Shown: piece after piece, positions 13,074-26,600 of the stretch | How the letters are laid out: every line of letters begins with the position of its first letter | Position numbering within the stretch: position 1 is the stretch's first letter | Assembly: GCA_024362935.1 (NCBI GenBank) | Contig: JANCRA010000025.1 | Coordinates: forward strand, 10,938,936-11,002,935 | Direction of reading: 5' to 3' | Source of the DNA: Setophaga petechia | Taxonomy: Eukaryota; Chordata; Aves; Passeriformes; Parulidae | DNA length: 64,000 nucleotides | The notes under the pieces: model-generated | Told to the model about the DNA's origin: nothing | What the model saw: the letters and a program-made list of their open reading frames with translations, nothing else | The model's database searches: none | Translations under genes and position numbers: made by a program

Positions 13074-16000
13074 GTAAGGATATAGAACTATATTCTTACC
13101 ACTGAAATGGCATGCTATATGTAAACAAAATTTAAGACCTTCATGCTTCTGAGTGCCATACCAGAAATATTTTCCTTGTGCCTTAACTTCCCGTGTAAAT
13201 TACGGTCAAAGGAGCTGTTACAATAAAAGCATTGGTGATACCTTGTCTCACTTTGTGTCGTGCCTCAGACACAGTCTGTGATCTCTACAAATATGAAAAG
13301 GTTGTGTCAAGAGCCAGATGAAGGCTCCCCTGAAAGTTTTATTCTGCCCAGATGCAACAGTCTGAGGTTGTTTAAGCCAAAGACAGTTTTTGTTTGAGAA
13401 GAGTTGTAGGAAAATACTCGGATTCTGCTGGTAAAGGGACTTGTAATGGAAATATGCTCCTCAGGCTGGTTGAGATACCAAGCTGTCTAGCCTGTGCATC
13501 ATCTTTGCACTGATCTGTTGACTAAATCAGTGTTTTTACTACTACAAAAATCACTACACCAAAAAAGGTGTAAAAAACCTCAAAATTCCCAATAGATAGG
13601 CAAAACCTGAGATTTGGATTGAGAAAGACACAGGTTGTCGATGTGGTTGCAATGGTCTGGGCGTCTTTGTTCTTTAGTTCAGGACTGGAAAAAGCAAGGA
13701 TTGGCAAGTGTTTTTTGCTCCTTTTGTCAGAGCCTGGTGAAGACATCTTCACCTGCTCTTTCTGTTTTCTTTTTTGCTTTTAACTGCAGGCCATAATAAC
13801 TTTGCACTATATCTTCTCCCCCAGCTGTTTGTTCATTTTGTCATAATTTTCCCAACATAAGTGAAGTAATTACTCATTAACCGTGCTTGGAGCCGTGTGT
13901 ATGTGCAGAAGGGAAGCACACATTTAAATCTGGCATGAAACATCACAGTTTTTTTAAGCCTTCTCTACCTAGACCTTGGAAAAACTTTGAAAAACATGAG
14001 CAACATACAATTTCTGTCAAGACCCCATCAGCTTTGCTGCTTTATCAGCTCTACTCTGAGTCCACACTTTCTTTTTGGACCTCAGTGAAATCTTGGTCAG
14101 ACCTGTCTGTGTGTACTGGACAGACGGAGATGTAAAGCCAAAGAAAAGTTTATTAAATATCTGTGGCATGTTGAGGATGCTTCCAATTCTTAGTGGATTT
14201 TGAGCTGCTTGGGTAAAAAGTCAGAACAGTGAAAATTCTGTGTGTCTGCCTTCCTAACATGTGACCCAGGAGGAGCAGTTCACTGGTTTTAGTGAATTCT
14301 AGGATCCACACATCTCCAGCCATGATTACAGTTTTCATATGAGAAAAAGCCAATTTTTTTATGTTTTACCTGTGATGAACAGAGAGATCAAATTTTTTCA
14401 AAAGAACTTCTGGAAGGAAAGAGCTTAAGTATAGACCCTCTGGAGAACAGACTGTGCAGGGTACAGAGCATGCACAAAAGGAATGGCCTGGCAGCCTGTG
14501 ATAAAATAGGTGTTCAGCTGTCTAAGAACACATATTTCTCTGTGTCCTACAGAGAATTGTGGAAGTGGTTCTTGTACATGTGCCTTGATGTAACCTCTTT
14601 GATGCATCAGGTGTTAAAAGAAGTGCAGCCTCAGTACCTACATATTTTTTGGGCAAAGTAATCCAATTACTAGATGGGAAGCCAAGTCTTTCTGACAGGG
14701 GCAAAGAGAATAACCTGAAAACATTGCTAAAAATTCAGGAAGTCTTGTACCTGCCTGGATTCACCTTATTCCATATTGCTACTTGGCTAGAAGACAGGAA
14801 TTTGACACAGGTGTATGTCAGGAGGTTTGGAAGCTGCTAACCCCTGACTAAAAGACTTCATAATCTCCACTGTAAACTGAAACCAATGAAGTGACCTTGG
14901 TGTGAAGGTGTGAAATAAGGAAATCTGCAAATTTTGGTGACAATTTCCAGCAAGTGCCCCGGAAAAGAACTTTTTAAGGGTTGGGTGATGGTGGGCTTTG
15001 CTCCATCAGATGTGCTGCCAGAGGATCACTCTGATGCTTTTCTGTGCTTACTGTTCACAGCAGATGGGATAACAAACCTCAAGGAGCGTGTCCCAGAGGA
15101 AATGAGCATGGCTGCAGAAGGTGTGCTGGGCCACGTACACACAGAAGTTTTAGGCAGGGACATGCCTGTCTTTATTCCCAGACTTTCCCTCACTCCTCTG
15201 GTAGTTTTGTTTGCTTTTCCTTCTGGATAGTTTTTTGGTTGGTTGGTTGGTTGATTTTTTTTGTTGTTGTTATTGGTTTTTTTTGGTTTTGTTTTTTGGG
15301 GGGGGTTTTGTTTGCTTTTTTTGGGTTTTTTGTTTGTTTGTTTGTTTGTTTTGTTTTTGGTTTTTTTTTTTTCTTCATTCTGCAGTCCCCAACTCAAGCT
15401 CAGTCCTAACAAGCTGCAGTCACGCTTTATTGGAAGAAATTCCCTTTCCCAGATATGTTAATTCTGAACATCTTCCTGGTCACAGGAGAAATTGGGCACC
15501 AGCTCCACAGCATAGACATTGTCACATGCAACACCATTTCACGGAGCTGAGTCTTTCCTAGTCTTTCCTTATAGTCCCAACTTTGCTTTCTAATTAGGGA
15601 GATTAATCACTGGAGCTCTATTTCTTCCTTTCAGGATGATGTCAAATGGCAGTGTCTTATTTCCTGAAATACTGTGTTTGCCTCTCCTCCTGTATTTCCA
15701 CAAAATCTTGGTGTTCCTATTTTTAGACTGTTGGAAAGTGTTGCACTAAGTTTAGGTTGTGCTTACCCAAGCTGATACTTTCAGCGGTACCTGTGTGGCC
15801 CTGCGCTTTACTTTTTTTAAGGACAACTTAAAAAGTAACTTATATGTTAATAAAGCAACTTGCTCTTCCCCACTATGGCTGTTAATGTAACAAATTTCTA
15901 ATAGGGAGCTGCAGTGTGGAAGGGAGGCAAAATGAGTTCAGAAAAGAGGGTTACTGTTGCTGTAGGTTGATTTTTTTGTCGTTGTTGATCCAGAAAGAGA

Positions 16001-19000
16001 TTTAATGAAATCTGACCTCGGGTTTGGTTTTTCCATTTTGGCAAAGAATAACAGTTCTGTGATCCAGATTTGATGATCACTTCAGCAACACTTCATGTTT
16101 GGATCTCTTGTGTTATGGGTAGATGCCTTGTGCAGCCTTCCCGTGTGAACCTTTACATTCCCACCTGATTTAGGATTCTTGCTAAACGCTGCCTAATTTA
16201 GAGCAGGTGTCTCTGAGTAAGGAGCACTTGGGCTTAGTTTTTGTTGAGTGTTGGTTTCTCAGCTTTGTAAAATCATGGATCTTAGGTATAGATGACTTTT
16301 TGAGATTCATTGTGTGTTCAGAAAGCCTTTTTACCTAAGGAAGGGATTTGATTTTCCTGTCTGTGTTACTCCTCTATCCCTACACCTGTTCAGAAGACAC
16401 ACTGGCTTTCACATCTGTGACCACCTAGTCTGTTCATCCTGCTGCTGTCATGAGGAATCCATGGAAGCTGTTGTTCAAGAGCAGGGCTTGGGCTCTGCTC
16501 TGTGACCTGTGGCTAGAAGAAAGCCTGCAGGGATCTCTGTTCCTTCCAAGCAGAGAAAGCCAACAATCCCCTAGCCTGGGGGAAAAGGGTGCTGCAACAA
16601 ATGAAGGTTTAATTCAATCAAGTGATCTTTGAGAGAGAGAGTAAGGATGAAAGTTCTGATTGTTCACGCCTTGTGAAATTGCACTCCTGGGCTAATTCAT
16701 GCTGAACCCAAGGTAAATCACCTCAAAGGAAGAGCAGGGAGGCAGCCACAGGTGACTAAAACATGCCTTCAGGGCTGTAGCATGAAGGAACAGGAGGAAG
16801 AAAGTTGCTCACCTGGGGATTAACTAGCAAGTCAGAAGGTTCTGCTTTTTTATCTACTGCCTGATCAATTATGCAGCACATTTTCTGAAGAGGGCAAAGT
16901 TGCTGGTGCTGGTGTGTTTAAATATCGGTCACATCAAACACTGGCACATGCCAGGGTATGAACTGCCCTTCTGCTAGAGAGAGCTCCTACCTGTAGCAAA
17001 TCGAGTTGTGGATATTTTAATAGATTATTGTCATCAACAATGAATGCTGCAGGAAAAACCTGGCAAGTAAAAGAAACAAGGGTTTCGTAGAAGAGGATTA
17101 AGGGTGTGTCAATGTTGGTTTTATCTGACAGACTTTCAAATCAAAGTCTGCATCTGTTTATAGATACTTTGTTTCTTGTATGGTTTCTCTAGTTTATCAG
17201 TGACTCAGAAATACAGGAGTCTCCTGTGGAGTTTTAAGAGGGGCTTAACCTATGCATTGTAAATACTTGTGCTAATGAGGTTTGAAGCAAAGAAAATCAG
17301 ATTACTTATCTGTGCTACTGCTTTGCCACTGACCCTGACAATTTAAGGGTGATTTATGATTTCTGGCATGCCTTCCAGGCCTCAGAGCAGAGTGTTCCAA
17401 TCAGAATTGCCCTTAAGTCTTTAGGAGTCTCCAGAGAACTGGACTGAGAGCCATTTCCCCATGTCTATATCAGGTATCAGTTGCAGACAGCACAGAGAAA
17501 CACTCTTTCAGCACCACTGAACCTGTGCCCTCCTTTCTTTCAGAACCTGTGCCCTTCTTTTACTGCAATTATTTCCTTACTATGGCACTGAAATCTGTGT
17601 GCTTCACCTTTTACCAGGATATGTGAGCCAACCTCACACACATCCTGCAGCACTCCAGGCTTGACCTAGCAAGCTTCTGTGGAGCTTGTTAGTTCAGTGG
17701 TTACCCAAGCATGTAGATATCTGTGTTCTTTCCAGAAGAGCTGGGCATGTGTGTCAGGTAAAGATGTGTTAAAATACCTTGTGGCTTCCAGTCAGAGTGG
17801 AAAATGCTCGGGCAGAATTCAGTTCTAGACAAGCTGTTGTCAAAGACCTGTTCAGCATGTGTCAGCCAGACAGACTTGTGATGTGTTACTGGGAAATGGT
17901 TCTGTTCAGAACATTCCAAGGTATAAAAAACCATAGTGGGCAGCACCTGGTGATGGTTTGGGCTGCTTGTGGTCACAAATTTATCTGTCATTATTAAGAA
18001 GGGACATTTTTCTCAAGAGGTCCCTTATCCTGCTGCTGGTTTGCTAGAGAGAAATGAGTTCTCATTCTGCTTCATGGGTCTGGAGGGCAGACAAACACCT
18101 GGCACACTGTCACATCCTGCTAGGATGGTGTGGAGCTGACCAGTGTGATAAAGCTTTGGCTCAGCTGGGTATATGGCATAAAGCCATGGTTATTCAAAGC
18201 AAATGAACTTTTTGGAAGCGACTCTTTGTGAGAAAGTGCATCTCAGGACTTGTCTGCTTGGCAATTTAGACTAAAGGTGTGAAGCACATGCATAAACTTG
18301 ACATTAAATATCTTTCTTCAGAAGGAAATGGCTTTACTTTGTTGTAAGCAAACTTTACTTCTGAATGGGAGCATTCACTCTGAAATCTGTGCATTCATTG
18401 ACCTCATACCTTTAGTGAACCTTAACTTTCCCAAGTGCTGATGTGTAGACAAGCTCTCAGGACAAATGATGTTCCCAGTGAAATAAAACTTGGTACAGCT
18501 GCTACCAGTGACTTGTAAGCTGGGAGTAAGATGGAAAGCATCATAAATTCATCTGTGCCTTGCAGGCAGGATCATATGCTTTTCAACTGACATAGCCAAA
18601 AATGTGTTTGTACATAGATATCATTCCTTCCCAGTGGTAGGCATTGAACAGATTCTGTTCTACATGCCATGGTCTGTGAGAGAGCAGGTGTTTCTATATC
18701 TAATGTACTTCAGCTCTGAGCCCAGGGCTGTTATTTTAACTTGGGATCAGGACATATTCATTCCAAAGTCTATGACCCTCACTGCCATAAATACTTCTTT
18801 TTTGTTGTTGTGGTTCTTGGTGTTTTGCACTATTTTAAAGAAGAAGTCAGCATTAGTCCTCTCAATTTGATTCAAGTGACTTTCTATACTCTACTTCTTT
18901 GGGGTTAATGATTTCTCCTTTTTAAGGAAGACTGATTACAGAAATGCAGGGTTCAAAAAGTAGACTTCTTAGCTGAGTTAGCTCATAGTGTGAAGAATCT

Positions 19001-20528
19001 GAATTACAATATACAGGGAGAAATGGGTAGCATGTGCATGCCATACAACTAACTGAAAAATCTGAAAGCACTTGAGTTAATTAAATGCTCTCAATCATCC
19101 CTGTGAGGTAGGGAAAACACATCATATCCAAGTGTCATATAATTTGTGAAAAAATATTTTCCTAAGGTGTTCTCAAGGTGAATTTATTTATAAATCCAGT
19201 GCCCAGTCCCATTTGTGTTATATCTGAAGAACTCTGTGCTACTGAAATGCCAGGACTGGCTGTGGAAAGGCTGGTGGTAAAGGAATGATGAGGTAAGGGA
19301 GATTATTTCCAAAATTAAGTTTCAGGGTTTAACAGGCTAGGGCTTTCTGAATTGGATGTCTGTCATGAAGCCTCTGAGGATCTCCCTGTTCTTGTGGAGC
19401 ATTAGATGACAAGTAGTCCCAGCTCTGCTTCACCTTGCCCCTAGTTCACCTTGTCAGCAGATGTCTCTGAGGATTCAGTTTCACCCTGTTGGGCAAGCAG
19501 AAATAGCAGCCCACTGTCACCAAAAGAGGGATGTGCAGGTCCTCATCTCAGCCCTGCCTTTCTGCTGCTGCTGCAGTTCTGCCTCTCACCTTGTGCTACT
19601 GTTAGCAGCTGTTGGATTCCTCTGCAAGCCAATTCAGTTCATTAAAAGCAATAAGGAAAAAAAATATTGGAAGAAGCAAATGAAAAAGTTTGGCTTTTTT
19701 TTTTTTTGTTACTGCATTAGTAACTTGTTTGATTTAGTAAGACAGAAACCATGGACCAAGGTGTTGGATACCAGAAATACATGGGTCTTCTCCAGGAGGA
19801 TAAAGCAGAGTCTTCTCCTTCTGCCTATGTTCATCAAAGTTATTGTATCTAAACTTTTTTAAAGGTGTCTGCTCCTTTGTCCCATGTGACTGGAATGGGC
19901 CAACATTTTATCAAGGTATAGGATAATTCCATTGGCCTCATTCCCATAGAAAGCCCGATGGGAACAGGGAGTCAGGGGCGAGCTTCCAAAAATTTTCCAA
20001 GGTGAACCAGAAGCAAAGAAAAAGACCCAGTCTTTTCTTTGCAAACACCTTCCTGGCACCTGCCTCCTGAGTGAGGTCCCAAACCCTTTCCTGGCCCCAG
20101 TTTGAGGGAGGAGATGGGCATGGCAGAACTGGGTTGGAATTCTGCAGAGCAGCAGATAGGGAACAGTGTCCTGGGAAGCACTCAGGGAGTGCAGACCTCA
20201 GCTGAGCAGAGGGTTTTTGAGATCACAGCCATGTGCTTTGTCACCTGAGTTATTTCATGGATCTTCCAAATAAATAGGTGAACTTTGTAGTTAGGCTCCC
20301 AATCTGCAGTTTATAGATCTGTCTAAGGAATTTTAAAATTTAACTGGGACATGAGAACCAACTTGATTTAGGAGAAAATATTTACTAATCAAGGTCTGCA
20401 ATTGTCAGTTTTCCTTTGGGTTTTAATTTGCAAAGCCAGATGTCTCAGGTCACTTTAATCTTCTTGCAGATATGTTCTCAGCATTGCATTTTGAGGCTAA
20501 AATATTTTTTTGTGTGTGTTTCTCGCAG
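13074..20528 (+). other. Intergenic sequence or CDPF1 first intron
   Basis: About 7.5 kb with no coding exon I could support. It holds an AATAAA at 13222 and the T/G-rich tract at 15231-15373. If the CDPF1 promoter is at 12360-13073, this whole stretch is its first intron. Confidence 0.5.
15231..15373. repeat. T/G-rich low-complexity tract
   Basis: GGTT, GTT and TTTG short units with poly-T and one run of eight to nine G. The long open frames on both strands here (poly-F/V and poly-K/N) are products of composition. Confidence 0.85.
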
Positions 20529-20650
20529 GTAGCTTAAAATGAATGCTCCCAAAGAAGATCAGACAGCAGGAGAGTCAGATGTGAGCTGTGTGAGTTAGCA
20601 GCCCTGTGCACATATTATGGGCAGATGTCACCAAACTCACACTCGACTGT
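20529..20650 (+). CDS. CDPF1: CDPF1 first coding exon, with apparent frameshift
   Basis: The acceptor TTTCTCGCAG precedes the exon and GTAAGC follows it. ATG at 20539 starts a frame of 19 codons (MNAPKEDQTAGESD...). The homologous frame, offset by one position class, reads RCELCELAALCTYYGQMSPN then SHSTV and ends in phase 2, exactly as needed for exon 2. The homology moves from one frame to the other near 20575-20580, where several residues expected between the start segment and CELC are missing. Also, a usual AP pair before the tyrosines is AL here. This suggests a small deletion or a sequence error. Confidence 0.75.
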
Positions 20651-23600
20651 GTAAGCACCCTCTGAGATCACAGACTTCATTTCTGCTGTGAGCATGAGAA
20701 TCCTTGCTGTGTGCAAGAAACTTCTTACCCATGAGCCCAGTAACGTGCTCTACTGGCCCTGAAATGAGGCTTGGTGCTTAAAGTGATCTCCTTTTTTCCA
20801 AGGAGAAGGAGTGTTAAAAATTCTCAGTGCTGGTAGGAAAAACAACAGTAAGTTTTTGTGCCCTGCTTCAACCATGCCAAAATCTGTATTTAACCTATTT
20901 CCTAGCCCCACTGACAACTCTATTGTATCAATATTTTCTTGCTAGAATACTGCTGACTGCCAGCCTGGTATTTCTGGAAATAGCCCTTCCCTCACTGTAG
21001 CCTCCCTCAGCTGAGCAACACATACACACAGCATGAATGAAATATATATGGCAAAAAGGCTTCTTAGAGCTCTCTGGCATGATGTGGAGTTCTGAACAGC
21101 AGTATTTTTTGTGTGGATTGGGCAATCCTTTGTCAGACCATGCAACATCAGGGTGTGTGGGTGCTCACTATGTATTTATATTTTCAGGAACCAAAGCCTT
21201 TTCTCTCTCTGCTAAGTAGGGATAGTTTGACCAGAAATTATGCAGTTACAGCTTTGTCTGCAGACATTAAACTCCCCATAAAATAAAGCATTTTGCTTTA
21301 AATGCAGGAGTAGCCTGGTGGAGGCCATCATGGTCAACAAATTCATCAGGCAGACTTGTTCAGGAGCTCCCTGGAGCTGGAAGTCAGGCATGTACTCAGC
21401 ATTTCACCCCAATAAGACTGCTCAGTTTCTTAAAGAATGGAAACAGCTGTTAATCACCACCTGCTGGGGCTGTTGTCCTTGGGCAGCTGTCTTTTAATCA
21501 TTCCAAACCCCACAGTGCTACTGGTTTTCCCTCTTCCACTCAGCAGAGCAATCACTCACCTTTGATCAGGTCCATTCCTGAAGAGTCTGAATGTGAATCT
21601 TAATTTAGGTTATCCAATCTCAGAGTTAACACCCCAGCTTTATTTGGATTGCTCAGGTGAGGCATCACCTGTGTTGCTGAACACAACTGTGTTGCTGAAG
21701 CATCACAGTTCTATTGATGCTTTTAAGAAACAGCTTCACACCCCATCTTTCTTGGCTTGCTCACATCCCAAATGCAGTGCTGCAGGAAATGTGCTGGACA
21801 GGGGCCCTTGTCAAATCCTGCAAGGGGAGCTTTGCAAACACAATCCTGTCTTTGTATCCCAGGGACTTGTTGACAGGGTGATCTGCCATGATAAGATGCC
21901 TGATCTTTCCTAACAGTGGAAGGCTCTGGCCAAATCATTTTCTGTTTAAGTGGACAGAAAAAGGAGAGAGGAACACAGTGCTGGACACACTACTGCACAC
22001 ACTTTTGTGTGTGTGGAGGCAAGGAGAAGGCAGTACTGGTTGACAGAATACCTTTTATCCATATTATTCCCATAATCCAATTTTTACTTAAGCCCAGGAG
22101 TAAGCCAGGTGCCCTTGTTGTGTGCCCTATGCAGACAGATGCTCAACTGGCTTCTGTATTATTTTGCCTGGAGCTCCCAGAAAAAACAAAGCTTTAGTTT
22201 TTCCCAAGCAGGTTGCCAAATTATTATTAAATGCACTCCCTCAACACCCTGGAGCAAGCAGTACAGTCTGTGACATAAAGTAAGCACACTGCAGGTGACT
22301 GCAAGGCTCTCTGCTGGTAGCTCCTGCTCTCAGGAGCTGGAGAGCTCAGCTTTACAGCAGCAACATAACCAAGAGCAGTAAAACCTTTGTATTTCATACT
22401 CACATGCACACAGCTTTGGAGGAGAACTTCTGATTAAAAGCTGTGCAATTGAAATGGTGACTTGACAGGGTACAGAAGCTGGCCATGCTAAGGAATGCCT
22501 GTTATAAAAAATGGAAGAGAGTTAAGGTAGAGCATTGAGAAAAACTTAGTAAGATGACACTGAGAGACTCACCAGTTGCTCTGCTTTTGGAAGAGAGATA
22601 GAAAGTATAGTATATGACTGAAGGCAGCTGCAGAGTTGAAGGTTTTGAAGAGAAAAGGAGCTGCAGAGCTGCTGCATTGCCTCATGCACAACAGCAAGAG
22701 GAGCAAATCAAGTACAAGTGTGAAGTATACACTTAAAAGCCTGAACTTATTCTTTTTCAGGCTTTTGGAAGAAGCCTATGTCATGAGGGATCCTTTCACC
22801 CCTTACAAGGACAAATTCCTTGTCATTAGGTCTCACTGCAGTTTGTGTAGCAGAGCAGTGTGTGTTGGAACAGTAAGTAACAAGCAAAACAAGCTGCTTC
22901 AATAATTTCGTTTTGTTCCAGTCCTGGTGACCTGTCAGAGAAATATCAAGCAGCAAAATCCCAAACAATCCAATTTTAAAGCAAACCATTCCCCCTTGTC
23001 CTACTAGTATATGCATGTTAATTGTACATAATTGTATGTTGTGCATTCCACCAGATGAAGCTCTCAGTATTAAATTAAAATATCAGCAACTGTGAGTGTT
23101 CTACCTACAGATAAGCACAGTCCAGCCTCTCAAGCACAAGGAGTGCTCTTTTCTACTTTCTTAGCACCAGGAAATGCAAGGGCAATATAGATCACACACA
23201 ATAGTAGATTGGGGTTTTTTTTCATAAAGGGAATATAAATGTCCATGGATTGTTAGGTTTGCATTCACAGCACAGGGCTGTCATCCTATTTGCAAAAGTT
23301 AATGTTTAAAGTGAGCAGGGAAGAGAGTTGTGCCGTGCTATTGTACTTGCTCTCTGAGGAAGAATGAATTTAAGTAGCAGCTGGAAGGAAACCTTAAACT
23401 ATGAAATCTGAGTACAGTCCAGAAAGGTGGTGTAAAATTACTTGTCTTAATTCCTTGTTCTCAGTGCAGAACTGGCCCCTTTGTTTGGTGTGAGTCTCAG
23501 ACTTTGGGAGTTGGGCAGACATAGCCAAAAGGATACTGGCACACTTGGCTCACTTTAGTTGTTATGCTGACTTGTGGCAGTCAGCACCAAGGATGGGCTG

Positions 23601-26600
23601 AGAGGAGCATGCAGGAACACCTTTCTCCTGATTGGGTTTATTCCCTTGTTAAAGAAACTTCTTATCCAGGTTTGTCAGGTCCAATTTCAGGAAAAAAGCT
23701 TTAATAATTGAATTGTGCAGCAGCAGGAACAGCTCAGGCTGCTTCCTCTGGGAAGGGCCCTGAACAAAGGAACCCCTGGGCTTTGATACCCCTACAGTCT
23801 GTGCCCCTGTTCCCATGGGGAATTTTGGGTCTGGGGTCTTCCTGCTGTTCACTGGCTCCTGCAGAGTCTCAGGGTGCCCAGTCCTCTCCCAGACTGTGAT
23901 GCAGGGCCCTGAGCCCTTTGTTAGGGAAGGGATCTGTGCCCATTCCTGGCTTGTTGCTGGGGGCTCCAGTTGTTTCCTGCCATCCATGACACAGGGTGCA
24001 GCTGGCATGGGAGCTTGCACACCCAGCTACCTGCACTGGGAGTATTTCTCAGCATCCTGTCTCTGAAGTCTCTTCTGACATTTCAATGACTGAAAGTCAC
24101 CAAAAGTGATTGCAGCTCAGAGGGTTTGGTTTTTTTCTATTCTGGAGCTACAAGTAAGCTGTGACTAGGTGAAGTGCCAGCACTTTCTGGTTGTGGCTGT
24201 GGTGGCTGAGCTCAGGTTTCCAGAGCCAGGTTGCTCAGGGCAGTTGTGTGGAGGCAAAGCTGCCCTGAGCAGGATCTTCCCTGCTGTCCCTGCTGTGGCA
24301 GGGGCTGGCTCCCTCCCACACAGCCCAACGAGGAGCCAAGAGCAGCTACTCAGAGAGTTTGGGCTTAGGGGCTTGATTCCTGCCCTGACATGCCAGGTTT
24401 ATCCTTCCTTTTTAACAGCAGATTGGCAACATAGGCACATTTGGGACAAACTTGAGCACAATTAACTATTTTCATTCCCAAATCAAGTGCCTTGAATTTA
24501 GGAAGAATTCAGCAGATACTTCCAAGTGTGGCATTTGAGCTGTCAGAAATAGAGCATTTCAGCCTCTCAGGGTCTTTGCACACACTGTGCTTTTCTGAAT
24601 GAAGGTGAGGATTTTTCTTTGAAAAGATGTGTTTGTTTCAGTTAACCTAGGCCTTGGCAACAAATAGAAGATACTTGCAGTGAGCTAATGGAAGCTTTTA
24701 ATCTTTTTGAAAGTCCTTCTTATTTTGCCTGTTGTGGAAATCTGTCAGTCATTTACTGCTTGTTATCTGAGTTTTTAAGATTCCCCCGATGGTATCACTC
24801 AAAGTAAAACATTGATTGTAAATAATTGAGAATAAATTTCTAACCAAACTGGCCAGGCCAGATAGTGAATCACACATATGACTATGGTTTCAAAATGAAT
24901 TTAGCAATACTGCTTAGGTAACATTGAAAGAGATCTGCAGAAATGATAATTAGTGCTTTAAACACCCACACCACAAAGTAAGTAAACACATACTATTCCT
25001 CTTCATGTAAGGAAAATAAAGTCCAGAGAAGTAGAAACTTATCCAAAGCAATAGAGAGAGACAAAGGTAGAATAATGATATCTCTGTATTGGCTGTGGTT
25101 CCTGCTTGTGCTTGACCCAAATACATCAATTCACTCCTGAGCTGAGTTAAATGTTAAAATATAGGAATTGAAGCTGAAGAAAATCATACTTTCCTGAGTC
25201 TCTTTACAAAGAAGCTGATCAATCTTTCTGATCAATCAGAAAGGTTTTAGTGACAGGCTGCTTTTTAAATTGTGGTAATTCAGAATAGAATTAGGCTTAT
25301 GTGTGGCAAATTTAAGACTTTTCTGACCTTGGATTTGGCAAAGGGATTTTAGCTAGCTTTTGTACCTAAGGGGACTTAAGAGACAGATCAGATTTTAGGG
25401 TTTTCATGAGACAACCCATGGTAGCTGAACTGTATTTTCTTTTATTGTGCCAATAAAAGTCATGACTTAGAGCTGTTCTGTATAGTGTTAATAAACTTAA
25501 ATATCTCCAAATATCCTCTGAAGTTTCACTCAGTTAATTTACTTCAATAATTTTGTAGCCTGTATCACCCTGCTCAAGTCTTTTATCAGAGTGCCTTGGT
25601 AAGTGCCATTAGTTCTGATCCAACTGGGAATAATTCCAATGATTATCTGTAATGTGTTAAAACATGCCAAAACCACACAAAAAGGAAGATAATAAAAATG
25701 CTTTTAAAAGTCTTTGGGCAGGTTGACTGACCTTCTTCCTATTACCCTTTCAGAAAAGGGGAGAGGAAATTATATAATCTGTTCCATATTAGTAACTTTA
25801 AATAGTTACTTCTGTTTTATTGCAACACTTTCTGAAGACATGGAAAAAAGGTGGCTTTTGGAGAAGAAAGGAGGAAAGGGAGCAAGTTTCATCCCTCATT
25901 GCTCACCTCAGCAGAAGGTGACTGAGCACATGATTGTAGGCATTAAGTGATAAATGTAATACTACAGCTGCTTCCCACTCAGCTTCCAGTCATGTGGGGT
26001 CAGTCCTGGGTAGGACAGGCAGAGCCTTTCCTTTACGTATTGTGGTAGATACCATCCCTATATATATATATTACTTTCAGCCATGATTCATGTCAAAACA
26101 GAAATAAACTATGGCAGCATGCTTTGGCAGCTGTTTTGCCTGAATTGGACTATTAAATTTGGAATTGAAATGGCCCCCTCCTGCCTTGGTCATGGAAGGG
26201 AGAAAACACGTTAAAGAATCATCTGATTAAACACAGAACTATACCAGGATAAGGGTTTAAAAGAAGGGCTCAATTCTAGTTGTTTAATTCTTCTAGTTGT
26301 TTAATTAAACTTCTAGTAAGTTTAATTCATAGGGCATTGAAAGGAAAATTAGGCTAAAAATCCCAGGACAGAGAGAGCAGGACTATGGTTACATGCTCAG
26401 GGGTGCAGTGGTTCATAGTCATGATTTCCCCAGTTCCTGTTGGCCAACATCTGCACTAGCAACTCATTTCAGCCACAATAATGCAAGTTGAGCACCTGTT
26501 TTACCTGTGAGGAGCTGCATCTTGACAGTGGGGATCCCACCTGCAGGAACAGCCTCTCCCCTCCTTTGCCATGGCCAGTGGCCACCTTTGGGAGCACCAG

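Noticed and set aside
15026..15561. Hydrophobic poly-F/V and basic poly-K/N frames
   Set aside because: Both strands translate the T/G-rich simple repeat; no real protein.
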